Notes: generated from the letters alone by a model not told the origin. Counted from the stretch's first letter, positions 1 through 7,463 are shown. The stretch: DNA of 14,380 nt from an uncultured Lachnospiraceae bacterium (GCA_900539175.1 UQAW01000082.1:1-14380); one strand, 5' to 3'. Program-made: numbers and translations.

Positions 1-134
1 CATGCTTTTCATGCTTGCATGAAAAGGCATGACTTTGGGAGGCGAAAAACATGAGAAAGTAGCCCGAAGAGGGCGGATTTCAAATGTTTTTAGGATTGCG
101 GAAGCATGAAATGCGGAGCAATCCGTGTATCATA
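1..134 (+). repeat. Dispersed structured repeat, copy A (left end outside window)
   Basis: This stretch aligns without gaps to 4535-4668. I count 11 mismatches in 134 bases, about 92% identity. It can fold into three hairpins. Stem 1 has two helices, 7-14/17-24 and 1-5/27-31. Stem 2 is GCCC/GGGC at 62-65/71-74. Stem 3 pairs GGATTGC 93-99 with GCAATCC 118-124, with an inner GCAT/ATGC helix at 104-107/111-114. The right-hand inverted end present in copy B is absent here, since homology stops at 134. It lies just upstream of the ATPase promoter. I see no protein in it. It could be a non-autonomous mobile element or a structured RNA; the sequence does not decide. Confidence 0.8.
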
Positions 135-152
135 AGATTCTGATAAAATATG

Positions 153-205
153 TTGACAACGCCTCATATATATGTTTAAATATTCATATGAACAGCTAGT
201 CATAT
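153..205 (+). promoter_or_regulatory. Promoter with overlapping ArsR/SmtB-type operator for the metal ATPase
   Basis: A TTGACA -35 box (153-158) is followed after 17 bp by TTAAAT (176-181), preceded by TG at 173-174 (extended -10). Two overlapping dyads cover the -10 and start region. One has outer arms TGTT and AACA (173-194). The other has arms ATATGAACA and TAGTCATAT around GC (186-205, 7 of 9 pairs). The TGAACA-type half-site and this placement are typical of SmtB/CzrA-type repressors, so metal-responsive repression by the product of 3091-3399 is inferred. Confidence 0.65.
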
Positions 206-233
206 ATAAACAAACCGATTGGAGGTTATCAAA

Positions 234-2885
234 ATGAACAGCATATTAAAAATAAAATTGCAGCCATTCTTTCATGCACATGATGACTCTTGTGGTTGCG
301 GGCATAATCATTCTCATGATGAACACGAACATGAGCACCATCACCACCACGATTCCTGTGGCTGCGGACATGAGCATTCTCATGCAGAACATGAACACCA
401 TCATCATACCCCCGGTCATCCCGAGGACTGTCAATGTGAGCAATGCCACCCTCACGCAGAATACTGTGATGTCTGCGGGCAAAGCCTTGCCAACTGCACC
501 TGCAGCATGCCGGATGACGGACTTGAGAAACAGGTATACATCTTAGAAAATCTGGGCTGTGCCCACTGTGCTTCCAAGATGGAAGCAAAAATCAAGGAAC
601 TCCCGGGTGTGAAGTATGCGACCATCACTTATGCTACCAAACAGCTTCGTCTGGCGGCAGAGGATCCTCAGCAGCTGCTTCCCAAGATTCAGAAAATCTG
701 TACTTCCATAGAGTCCGAGGTAAAAGTAGTTCCAAGAGGCGGAAAGCTTCCCGGTTCTTTTAAAACCAAAACCTATCTTCTGGAAAATCTGGGATGTGCT
801 CATTGCGCTTCCAAGATGGAAGAGCAAATCGGCAAACTGGAAGGCGTGACAGATGCAACTATCACATTTGCCACCAAACAGCTTCGTGTTACCGCAAAAA
901 ATCCGGATCGCTATCTTGCCCAGATTCGTAAAGTCTGCACTTCAATCGAACCGGAAGTACAGGTTCTTGAGAAAGATACTTCCCCAAAAAGTCAGGATAC
1001 TCTGCCGCTGGAAACCAAGCGTACTTCTTCCAGAGAACCTGTTTCCAAAGAACGGCGAGATCTGATTTCCATTCTTATCGGTGCCGCATTATTTATTATC
1101 GGTGAAATACTGGAACATATGGGATATGGAGAAATGATCACCCTTCCGATCTTTATCGTGGGTTATCTCCTCCTTGGTGGAAAAATACTTCTGAATGCCG
1201 TAAGGAATATCTTCCGCGGACAGATCTTTGATGAAAACTTTCTGATGAGTATTGCAACCGTCGGTGCATTCGCCATCCGGGAATATCCGGAAGCTGTGGG
1301 TGTCATGCTCTTCTACCGGATCGGAGAATTTTTTGAACACAAGGCTGTGGATAAAAGCCGCGGACAGATTATGGATGCGGTCGATATGCGCCCGGAAGTT
1401 GTCAATCTTCTGATCGGCGAAGAAGTACAGATTATTCCTGCAGAAGCTGCACAGGTCGGCGACATACTCCTGATTCGTCCCGGTGACCGCATTCCTCTTG
1501 ACGGTGTCATTATAGAAGGTGACAGCCGTCTGGATACTTCTCCGATTACCGGTGAACCGGTGCCTGTTACAGTTGGTTTTGGTGATGAAGTTACCTCCGG
1601 ATGTGTCAATACTTCCGGTCAGTTAAAACTGCGGGTAGAAAAAACATTGGATGAATCTATGGTTACCCGCATTCTGGACTCCGTAGAAAATGCAGCAGCC
1701 AGCAAACCGAAAATCGACCGGTTTATCACGCGGTTTGCCAAAATCTATACCCCTTGTGTGGTTTTGATTGCTCTGGCAACCGCAGTAATTCCTTCCCTCT
1801 TTAGCGGAAACTGGAACTATTGGATTTACACTGCACTTACCTTCCTTGTGATGAGCTGCCCCTGTGCCCTGGTATTGAGTGTACCACTTGCCTTTTTCTC
1901 CGGCATCGGCGCAGGCTCAAAAAAAGGAATTCTTTTCAAAGGCGGTGTTTCCATCGAATCCCTCAGCCATCTGGGCGCCGTCGTTATGGATAAAACGGGT
2001 ACCGTTACGAAAGGAAATTTTCAATTACAGCAGGTAATCTCTGTTGGTGACTACAGCGAGGATACACTCCTTCGCATCTGTGCAAGCTGTGAACAAAACT
2101 CTACCCATCCGATTGCCCATAGTATTGTCGCTGCTGCAAAGGAACGAGGACTTGATCTGGAAGTACCTGTCTCTCTGAAAGAAATCGCAGGACATGGAAT
2201 TGCAGCTGAATTACCCACCGGCAATGTACTCTGCGGCAACAAGAAACTAATGGAAAAGTATCATGTTGCTTTCAATGATCTGAAACAGCAATCCTACGGT
2301 GCGGAGGTCTTTCTGGCAATAAACGGTACTCTTGTTGGCTGCCTGTTAATCTCGGATACCATCAAATCCGATGCCAGGTCTGCAATCACCCAACTGAAAT
2401 CCATGGGGCTGCATACCATCATGCTGACCGGTGATTCCCAGGAAAGTGCACAGGCAGTTGCTAAGGCAACCGGTATCGATGAGGTTCATGCCAAACTCCT
2501 TCCTCAGGATAAACTGAACATCCTGACCAAAGTCCGGGATAACCACGGCCCCGTCATGTTTGTGGGAGACGGAATCAATGATGCCCCTGTTCTGGCAGGA
2601 GCTGATGTGGGCGCCGCTATGGGAAGCGGAGCCGATGCTGCGATTGAAGCGGCCGATGCAGTCTTCATGACTTCCAATGTAAGCTCCATCCCGGAATCCA
2701 TTGCCATCGCCCGCAGTACCAATCGCATTGCAGTACAAAATGTAGTTTTTGCACTGATTATCAAGATTGCCGTCATGATTCTCGGTTTGACCGGCTTTGC
2801 CAATATGTGGATGGCCGTGTTTGCAGATACCGGTGTAGCTATGATTTGCGTACTGAATTCCATTCGTACCCTTTACAAAAAATAA
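234..2885 (+). CDS. Zn/Cd/Pb-exporting P1B-type ATPase (ZntA/CadA family) with His/Cys-rich N-terminus
   Basis: This is an 883-aa inner-membrane pump predicted to export divalent soft metals using ATP. Residues 14-90 form a metal-binding extension with 23 His and 11 Cys. Two heavy-metal-associated domains follow (about 100-168 and 179-246), each with a CAHC site (C109/C112 and C188/C191). The actuator TGEP is at 439-442, the transmembrane CPC at 542-544, the phosphorylated DKTGT at D586, the HP motif at 625-626 and GDGINDAP at 778-785. The Asp in the last membrane segment (D865) together with CPC marks the Zn/Cd/Pb subgroup (P1B-2) rather than the copper pumps. ATG 234 is chosen because GGAGG at 221-225 precedes it; an in-frame TTG at 219 lies inside that site. 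The protein is longer than a usual ZntA because of the extension. The separate SmtB-like regulator at 3091 supports zinc as a main substrate. Confidence 0.95.
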   Translation: MNSILKIKLQPFFHAHDDSCGCGHNHSHDEHEHEHHHHHDSCGCGHEHSHAEHEHHHHTPGHPEDCQCEQCHPHAEYCDVCGQSLANCTCSMPDDGLEKQVYILENLGCAHCASKMEAKIKELPGVKYATITYATKQLRLAAEDPQQLLPKIQKICTSIESEVKVVPRGGKLPGSFKTKTYLLENLGCAHCASKMEEQIGKLEGVTDATITFATKQLRVTAKNPDRYLAQIRKVCTSIEPEVQVLEKDTSPKSQDTLPLETKRTSSREPVSKERRDLISILIGAALFIIGEILEHMGYGEMITLPIFIVGYLLLGGKILLNAVRNIFRGQIFDENFLMSIATVGAFAIREYPEAVGVMLFYRIGEFFEHKAVDKSRGQIMDAVDMRPEVVNLLIGEEVQIIPAEAAQVGDILLIRPGDRIPLDGVIIEGDSRLDTSPITGEPVPVTVGFGDEVTSGCVNTSGQLKLRVEKTLDESMVTRILDSVENAAASKPKIDRFITRFAKIYTPCVVLIALATAVIPSLFSGNWNYWIYTALTFLVMSCPCALVLSVPLAFFSGIGAGSKKGILFKGGVSIESLSHLGAVVMDKTGTVTKGNFQLQQVISVGDYSEDTLLRICASCEQNSTHPIAHSIVAAAKERGLDLEVPVSLKEIAGHGIAAELPTGNVLCGNKKLMEKYHVAFNDLKQQSYGAEVFLAINGTLVGCLLISDTIKSDARSAITQLKSMGLHTIMLTGDSQESAQAVAKATGIDEVHAKLLPQDKLNILTKVRDNHGPVMFVGDGINDAPVLAGADVGAAMGSGADAAIEAADAVFMTSNVSSIPESIAIARSTNRIAVQNVVFALIIKIAVMILGLTGFANMWMAVFADTGVAMICVLNSIRTLYKK

Positions 2886-2908
2886 CTCCGTAATGTAACT
2901 TTCATGAA

Positions 2909-2962
2909 AGGCGCCCTTTTGCAATATTCGAACACACACTGATTCGATGCAAAAGGGCGCCT
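2909..2962 (+). terminator. Probable intrinsic terminator after the metal ATPase
   Basis: A perfect 15-bp stem (2909-2923 with 2948-2962, core GGCGCCCTTTTGC) closes a loop that contains a further TCGAA/TTCGA pairing. It is followed by CTCTTT, a weak T-tract. It lies 23 bp after the ATPase stop codon and before the arsR promoter, so the two genes are probably transcribed separately. Confidence 0.7.
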
Positions 2963-2993
2963 CTTTACGATATAGCAAATATCAAAAAATCAT

Positions 2994-3039
2994 TTGACCA
3001 AACTTCTTTTTTCCGTTAAAATAAATACTACATGATGTA
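2994..3039 (+). promoter_or_regulatory. Promoter of the arsR-type gene
   Basis: TTGACC (2994-2999), a 17-bp spacer and TAAAAT (3017-3022) make a good sigma-A-like promoter. A short perfect palindrome TACATGATGTA (3029-3039) lies where transcription would begin. It could be an operator, but it does not closely resemble the dyad in front of the ATPase. Confidence 0.6.
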
Positions 3040-3090
3040 ACTAGGATACAATTTTCTTTCCTTTATTCGACCTTTTGGAGGCTTTTGAAG

Positions 3091-3399
3091 ATGAACATTC
3101 AGCAAATAAAACATCTCACTGATGATGATACACTCTATAAACTTGCCGAGCTTTTTAAGGTATTCGGCGACCCGACCAGAATCCGGATTCTGCATCTTCT
3201 CTCCGGAAAAGAATTCTGTGTGCAGGATATTGCGGATGAGCTTTCTATGACCCAAAGTGCCATTTCCCATCAGCTTCGTATCTTAAAACAGGCTGCTCTT
3301 GTAAAATTCCGCCGGGATGGCAAGACCATCTATTATGCTCTTGCTGATGACCATGTTGCAACCATCATGTCCCAGGGTCTGGAGCATGTATGTGAATAA
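3091..3399 (+). CDS. ArsR/SmtB-family metal-sensing repressor (alpha-5 zinc-site type)
   Basis: This 102-aa winged-helix repressor has the family core KVFGDPTRIRIL (about 23-34) and the recognition helix SMTQSAISHQLRIL (about 52-65). The C-terminal helix carries D86-x-H88, ten residues, then H99-x-x-E102. That is the complete alpha-5 metal site of the Zn/Co sensors SmtB, CzrA and ZiaR. The CadC-type alpha-3 Cys pair is not present; only C43 lies in that area. ATG 3091 is preceded by GGAGG (3077-3081); a TTG at 3085 is poorly placed. It follows the metal ATPase on the same strand behind its own promoter. Inferred role: it represses the ATPase when zinc is low and releases DNA when zinc binds. 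The metal identity is inference. Confidence 0.92.
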   Translation: MNIQQIKHLTDDDTLYKLAELFKVFGDPTRIRILHLLSGKEFCVQDIADELSMTQSAISHQLRILKQAALVKFRRDGKTIYYALADDHVATIMSQGLEHVCE

Positions 3400-3413
3400 A
3401 TGACCTTGCAGCT

Positions 3414-3608
3414 TTATCCTTCCCAAAATAACTCATCCAGAGTCTTATCCACTGCTTTGCAGATTGCGATACACAGGTTGATCGTAGGGTTGTAATCTCC
3501 TTTTTCTATGGCACTGATTGTCTGTCTGGATACCCCAACCAGATTAGCCAATTCCTGTTGGGAAAGATCCTTTGCTGCCCTTGCTGATTTCAGTCTTAGA
3601 TTTTTCAT
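3414..3608 (-). CDS. Small XRE-family (Cro/CI-like) transcriptional regulator
   Basis: The 64-aa protein is almost wholly a helix-turn-helix domain. QQELANLVGVSRQTISAIEKGDY (about residues 17-39) gives the two DNA-reading helices, and the C-terminal TLDELFW is typical of the YgzD/YozG-type short regulators of Firmicutes. It is the distal gene of a minus-strand pair: its start is 6 nt beyond the stop of the membrane protein gene at 3615-4138, and GGAGG lies upstream at a slightly long distance. Such pairs are common in Clostridia, with the membrane partner often assumed to modulate the regulator; that is an inference here. It converges with arsR, with only 14 bp between the stops and no clear terminator. 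Confidence 0.88.
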   Translation of the reverse strand: MKNLRLKSARAAKDLSQQELANLVGVSRQTISAIEKGDYNPTINLCIAICKAVDKTLDELFWEG

Positions 3609-3614
3609 AGATTT

Positions 3615-4138
3615 CTATGCTTCCTCCCTCTTATTGCAGATCCATTTTACAAAAATCACGAGAAACAGAACAAGAAACATCGCCCCACACAAAAGATTCG
3701 TACAGCGAAAGGTTAACATTCCGTTTACAATCAGCTCTCCGGCTTTTATCTGCCTTAGTCCAAGTAAAAGATTAAAAACTCCAATAAATACAAAGGCAAT
3801 TAGAACTTTCCTGGGATTTTCATTTAAAGAAAAATAACCGTCATTCCAGATACAATAAACCGCATAAACAAGTACTCCCACACAAATCCCCAGAGTCATC
3901 GCGGCTCCGCTGTCCAGATATCGCCTTTCTGCCGCAAGATCTGCCATGCCATAAAGAAAATTATAGATGAGCAGCACAAAAAACCGTATTTGAATCCTCT
4001 TCCGCGCACCAACTGCTGACGCTCATCGTATTTACACTTAACAGAACCATCTTCTTTGGTCAGCTTCAAAATGATAACAACTACGATTCCCCCTATTAAT
4101 AAACCACATAAAATTCCCAACACCATACTCTCATTCAT
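3615..4138 (-). pseudogene. Multi-pass membrane protein with a frameshift at a T6 run
   Basis: Two overlapping minus-strand frames together read as one protein of about 174 residues. The first starts at ATG 4138 (good AAAGGAG site), has a membrane helix in VLGILCGLLIGGIVVVIILK, then KCKYDERQQLVRGRGFKYGF. The second continues as VLLIYNFLYGMADLAAERRY and three further hydrophobic segments, ending with a basic NKREEA tail at 3615. The join falls at the coding-strand sequence T-TTT-TTG around 3981-3990, and a -1 shift restores the frame. The first frame read alone stops at 3896. Causes could be loss of one T, a sequencing error in the homopolymer, or genuine slippage. It is the first gene of an operon with the XRE regulator. 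I know no specific function. Confidence 0.7.
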
Positions 4139-4224
4139 AGCAAAAACACTCCTTTCCAATTCACTTGTGTAACATGCATCCGCACATGCCGGTCTGTTAC
4201 TGTCGTTTTCTTTTCGATACCCTT

Positions 4225-4253
4225 ATTGTATGCTATAGATGTTATTATGTCAA
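4225..4253 (-). promoter_or_regulatory. Promoter for the membrane protein/XRE regulator operon
   Basis: On the minus strand TTGACA (4248-4253), exactly 17 bp, then TACAAT (4225-4230) gives a near-consensus promoter. The leader is about 80 nt and contains an inverted repeat GTAACA/TGTTAC (4169-4174 and 4195-4200), a possible but unproven binding site for the XRE protein. Confidence 0.75.
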
Positions 4254-4522
4254 GTATATTTTACATTTTAATTAATATTCATTACATCCCAGGAGAAAAT
4301 AGTAAAACCGGAAACCTGTTTTCAGATTCCCGACCCATTGTTTTGTTTCCGCAGCTTTATCGGCAGAACTCCAAACCGACTTTGCTGATTATTCACAATT
4401 TTAGAGATTTCTGGTTCCAAACCTTTACCGAAGAAAAATTATTGGATACTGCAATTATGCTGTTTTCAACTATTTTCTACACATCAGGACTAAAAATATG
4501 ATATGATATATGTAAGATATCA
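4254..4522. other. AT-rich intergenic stretch, no gene recognised
   Basis: About 270 bases between the divergent promoter at 4225-4253 and the repeat element at 4523. A plus-strand open frame crosses it (4226-4501) but has no ribosome binding site and no protein-like composition. TATGAT occurs twice near 4497-4507 as possible -10 boxes, but I find no convincing -35. Confidence 0.5.
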
Positions 4523-4691
4523 GGGTCAAAAGGTCATGCGTTTCATGCTTGCATGAAAAAGCATGACTTTGGGATCCGTAAAACATGAGAAAGTAGCCCA
4601 AACAGGGCGGATTTCGAATGTTTTCAGGATTGCGGGAGCATGAAATGCGGAGCAATCCGTATATCATAGGGGTCAAAATACCTTTTGACCC
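4523..4691 (+). mobile_element. 169-bp MITE-like element with 11-bp terminal inverted repeats (repeat copy B)
   Basis: The ends are perfect inverted copies: GGGTCAAAAGG (4523-4533) and CCTTTTGACCC (4681-4691). The interior 4535-4668 is the copy of positions 1-134 and keeps the same three hairpins. The right end also folds on itself: GGGTCAAAA (4670-4678) pairs with TTTTGACCC (4683-4691) across TACC. No transposase is encoded and I see no clear target-site duplication. It sits directly before the AAA+ ATPase gene. The family name is not known to me; similar interspersed repeats occur in Lachnospiraceae. Confidence 0.75.
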
Positions 4692-4733
4692 AAACATCTA
4701 TGTAATAGTTTATTTGTAAAGGAGTATAAGATC

Positions 4734-6218
4734 ATGCCAGTATTTGATTTTAATGACACATCAGACAATAAAAACCATTCCGAATGCACCTACACTACCT
4801 TTCGTTCCAACGAGACTACAACCTCACCTGAAAAGCCGATTCTGCTTCTGGATAACCATAAACGAGCATGGAAACATCATTCCTGCGGAGTTTTTACCAA
4901 TCCGATCAAACAGACAACTTTCGAATTCCATGAAGAGGACGGAACAGTCAGCGCTGACATTTTGCAGATCGATGTTCGTTTTGTCAGCCTGCTTCGTTGG
5001 CTCGGAGAAAGCCACATCAATGTACGCTTGTCTGGTAAGAATCGGGAAGACGGTTATGCCGTCTACAAAATCCGTGAGATTGCATTTGGCGGCGGAACCA
5101 AACTATCTGCCGAAGACGGTTTTCTTCAGTTTATGATCGACAGGCTGCTGGCAAGCAGTGCGCCATCCGAAGAGATAGAAGATGAAGATGCAGACGAAGT
5201 CGGTGACAGCATGAAACTTACCAGTCTGCAGAGTATCACAGACTTCATAACCTGTGCCGGCAGAACGTTACCTGACAATATCCGGCTCTGGGCACGCAGA
5301 AACCTTGCCGTTGCCCGTTCCCATGAGGTTACACCGGAAGAGAGACGCCATGCCCAGCGCGCCCTTTCCATCATGATGAACATTCAATGGAAAAACGATT
5401 ATTTTGAATCTATTGACCCACAGGAAGCACGCCGCATCCTGGATGAAGAACTCTACGGTATGGAGCGGGTAAAACAGCGCATTATTGAAACCATCATCCA
5501 AATCAACCGCACACATACGCTTCCTGCATACGGTATTTTATTGGTTGGACCCGCCGGAACCGGAAAATCCCAGATTGCCTATGCAGTCGCCCGTATCCTG
5601 AAGCTGCCGTGGACAACTTTGGATATGAGTTCCATCAACGACCCGGAACAGTTGACCGGAAGTTCCCGTATCTATGCAAATGCCAAACCAGGAATTATTA
5701 TGGAGGCATTCTCCATGGCGGGAGAATCCAATCTTGTTTTTATTATCAATGAGCTGGACAAGGCAGCTTCCGGAAAAGGCAACGGCAATCCTGCGGATGT
5801 TCTTCTGACGCTTCTGGATAATCTTGGATTCACAGACAATTATATTGAGTGTATGGTTCCCACTGTGGGCGTATATCCCATAGCAACCGCCAACGATAAG
5901 GATCAGATCAGTGCGCCTCTGATGTCACGTTTTGCTGTTATTGATATCCCGGACTATACACCAGAGGAAAAGAAAATCATATTTTCGCAGTACGCCCTGC
6001 CAAAAGTCCTGGGACGCATGAGTCTTCGCAAAAACGAATGTGTTCTGACAGCAGATGCCCTGGATGCAGTCATCGAAAAATATGCAGATACGACCGGGAT
6101 CCGGGATCTGGAACAAGCTGCAGAGCATATCGCTGCCAATGCGCTTTATCAGATAGAAGTAAACCATGTCTCAGAAGTCATCTTTGACGCTGATATGGTG
6201 CGGGATCTGCTTGCATAA
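4734..6218 (+). CDS. Lon-type AAA+ ATPase without a protease domain
   Basis: The 494-aa protein has an unrecognised N-terminal half (about 1-225, with an acidic linker at 146-158) and a C-terminal AAA+ module closest in pattern to that of Lon. It enters through RILDEELYGMERVKQRIIE (234-252). Walker A GPAGTGKS is at 272-279, sensor 1 in ATAND (N387), a likely arginine finger is R399 in LMSRF, and sensor 2 is in GIRDLEQ (R457). Walker B reads VFIINE (335-340), so the usual Asp is Asn339 while the catalytic Glu340 is kept. The chain ends right after the small AAA+ lid, so the Lon Ser-Lys protease domain is absent, and the N-terminus is not the LON substrate domain. It is probably a cytoplasmic remodelling or chaperone ATPase; substrate unknown. 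GGAG at 4721-4724 fixes ATG 4734. It is monocistronic, between the MITE-like element and a terminator. Confidence 0.85.
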   Translation: MPVFDFNDTSDNKNHSECTYTTFRSNETTTSPEKPILLLDNHKRAWKHHSCGVFTNPIKQTTFEFHEEDGTVSADILQIDVRFVSLLRWLGESHINVRLSGKNREDGYAVYKIREIAFGGGTKLSAEDGFLQFMIDRLLASSAPSEEIEDEDADEVGDSMKLTSLQSITDFITCAGRTLPDNIRLWARRNLAVARSHEVTPEERRHAQRALSIMMNIQWKNDYFESIDPQEARRILDEELYGMERVKQRIIETIIQINRTHTLPAYGILLVGPAGTGKSQIAYAVARILKLPWTTLDMSSINDPEQLTGSSRIYANAKPGIIMEAFSMAGESNLVFIINELDKAASGKGNGNPADVLLTLLDNLGFTDNYIECMVPTVGVYPIATANDKDQISAPLMSRFAVIDIPDYTPEEKKIIFSQYALPKVLGRMSLRKNECVLTADALDAVIEKYADTTGIRDLEQAAEHIAANALYQIEVNHVSEVIFDADMVRDLLA

Positions 6219-6224
6219 ATGCAT

Positions 6225-6280
6225 AAAAAAGATGTTGCCGAAGCCTTCTGATCTCCAGGCGGCTTCGCAACATCTTTTTT
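6225..6280. terminator. Bidirectional intrinsic terminator between AAA+ and DUF362 genes
   Basis: AAAAAAGATGTTGC with GAAGCC pairs with GGCTTC and GCAACATCTTTTTT, with a single bulged C. The A-run on one side and T-run on the other let it end transcripts from both converging genes (4734-6218 plus, 6339-7463 minus). Confidence 0.9.
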
Positions 6281-6338
6281 CTATTTCTTTGCTTTTAACT
6301 TTGTACTGCTAAAGAAAGTCCTCTCCGATAAACTGCAT

Positions 6339-7463
6339 CTATTTAAGTTTCTTTAATATATACTGCCTGGTTCCCAAACCAATCTTTTCCCCTTGCTCCA
6401 AGGTAGCCCTCCATTCCACATTGGGATTGGAATCCTTAAAGTGATCGTGATGACATTCCCAGTCTTCCGCTGCAAGATGTTCTCCTAACTGGCTGTCTGC
6501 GATAGGCTGTGCACTCAGACAAGCATCAGCACATGCCTGATCCAGTGCTACCGGGTCAAAGCTGGCAAACATTCCAATATCCGGAAGAATCGGGGCATCA
6601 TTTTCACCATGGCAATCGCAATTTGGACTGATATCCTGCACCAGAGATATATGGAAGCAGGGGCGTCCATGACAGACTGCCTGGGCATACTCTGCCATTT
6701 TCCGATCCAGCAGTTCATTCGCACTGTCATTGGGATTGTACACTGCATCAAAACTGCATGCTCCAATACAGCGGCCGCATCCCTTACATTTATCGTAATC
6801 AATTACAGCCTTTCCGTCTGAATAGGAAATCGCATCACTGCCGCATTCATGGGCACAGCGGCGGCATCCACGGCACAGATCTTCCTGAATGGCGGGTTTT
6901 CCGCTCTTGTGCTGATCCATCTTTCCGGCGCGGCTTCCGCAGCCCATACCGATATTTTTGATTGCACCGCCAAAACCTGTAGCTTCATGACCTTTAAAAT
7001 GTGTCAGGCTGATAAATATATCAGCATCCATAATTGCCCGTCCAATCTTAGCAGTCTGGCAATATTCCCCATTCACTACAGGTACTTCCACTTCATCCGT
7101 TCCCCTCAGACCATCGCCAATAATAATCTGACAGCCTGTAGTCACCGTGTTAAATCCATTCATGTTCGCACAATCCAGATGTTCCAGTGCATTCTTGCGG
7201 CTTCCCGGATATAGGGTATTGCAATCCGTCAGGAATGGCAGACCCCCCTGTTCTTTGCAGAGATCAGCTACTGCTTTCGCATAATTTGGACGTAAAAAAG
7301 CCAAATTCCCCAGTTCTCCAAAATGCATTTTGATTGCGACAAACTTACCGTCCATGTCAATGTCTTTCATACCTGCTGCTACGCAGAGGCGTTTCAGCTT
7401 ATCCAGTTGGCTTGTACCCACCGGACACCGAAAATTCGTAAAATAGACTGTTGATTTTTCCAT
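6339..7463 (-). CDS. DUF362 protein with two [4Fe-4S] ferredoxin motifs
   Basis: The 374-aa cytoplasmic protein has an N-terminal DUF362 domain (about 40-190, including KMHFGE and SLTHFKGHEATGFGGAIKN) followed by a two-cluster ferredoxin insert. Cluster 1 ligands are C197, C200, C203 and C207; cluster 2 ligands are C226, C229, C232 and C236, both in CxxCxxCxxxC spacing. Further Cys/His residues lie near the C-terminus (C282, C284, ECHHDH about 336-341). This architecture is common in anaerobes, but the reaction is not established; an electron-transfer or redox role is inferred. GGAGGT lies just before ATG 7463. It lies 67 bp downstream of the aldo/keto reductase gene on the same strand, so co-transcription is possible, although a weak promoter can be drawn in the gap. 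Confidence 0.93.
   Translation of the reverse strand: MEKSTVYFTNFRCPVGTSQLDKLKRLCVAAGMKDIDMDGKFVAIKMHFGELGNLAFLRPNYAKAVADLCKEQGGLPFLTDCNTLYPGSRKNALEHLDCANMNGFNTVTTGCQIIIGDGLRGTDEVEVPVVNGEYCQTAKIGRAIMDADIFISLTHFKGHEATGFGGAIKNIGMGCGSRAGKMDQHKSGKPAIQEDLCRGCRRCAHECGSDAISYSDGKAVIDYDKCKGCGRCIGACSFDAVYNPNDSANELLDRKMAEYAQAVCHGRPCFHISLVQDISPNCDCHGENDAPILPDIGMFASFDPVALDQACADACLSAQPIADSQLGEHLAAEDWECHHDHFKDSNPNVEWRATLEQGEKIGLGTRQYILKKLK

Noticed and set aside
37..62. Minimal frame ATG-AGA-AAG-TAG after GGGAGG inside repeat copy A
   Set aside because: The GGGAGG is changed to GGGATC in copy B, so translation is not a conserved property of the repeat.
219..233. Earlier TTG start for the metal ATPase
   Set aside because: The TTG overlaps the GGAGG ribosome binding site that serves ATG 234.
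234..460. His/Cys repeats as a CRISPR or minisatellite array
   Set aside because: The repetition follows codon units of a protein motif and has no constant repeat-spacer pattern.
2346..2978. 210-codon open frame antisense to the ATPase
   Set aside because: It lies opposite conserved ATPase motifs, has no binding site and no recognisable protein pattern; a shadow frame.
4226..4501. 91-codon plus-strand open frame in the intergenic stretch
   Set aside because: No ribosome binding site, overlaps the divergent promoter, AT-rich and not protein-like.
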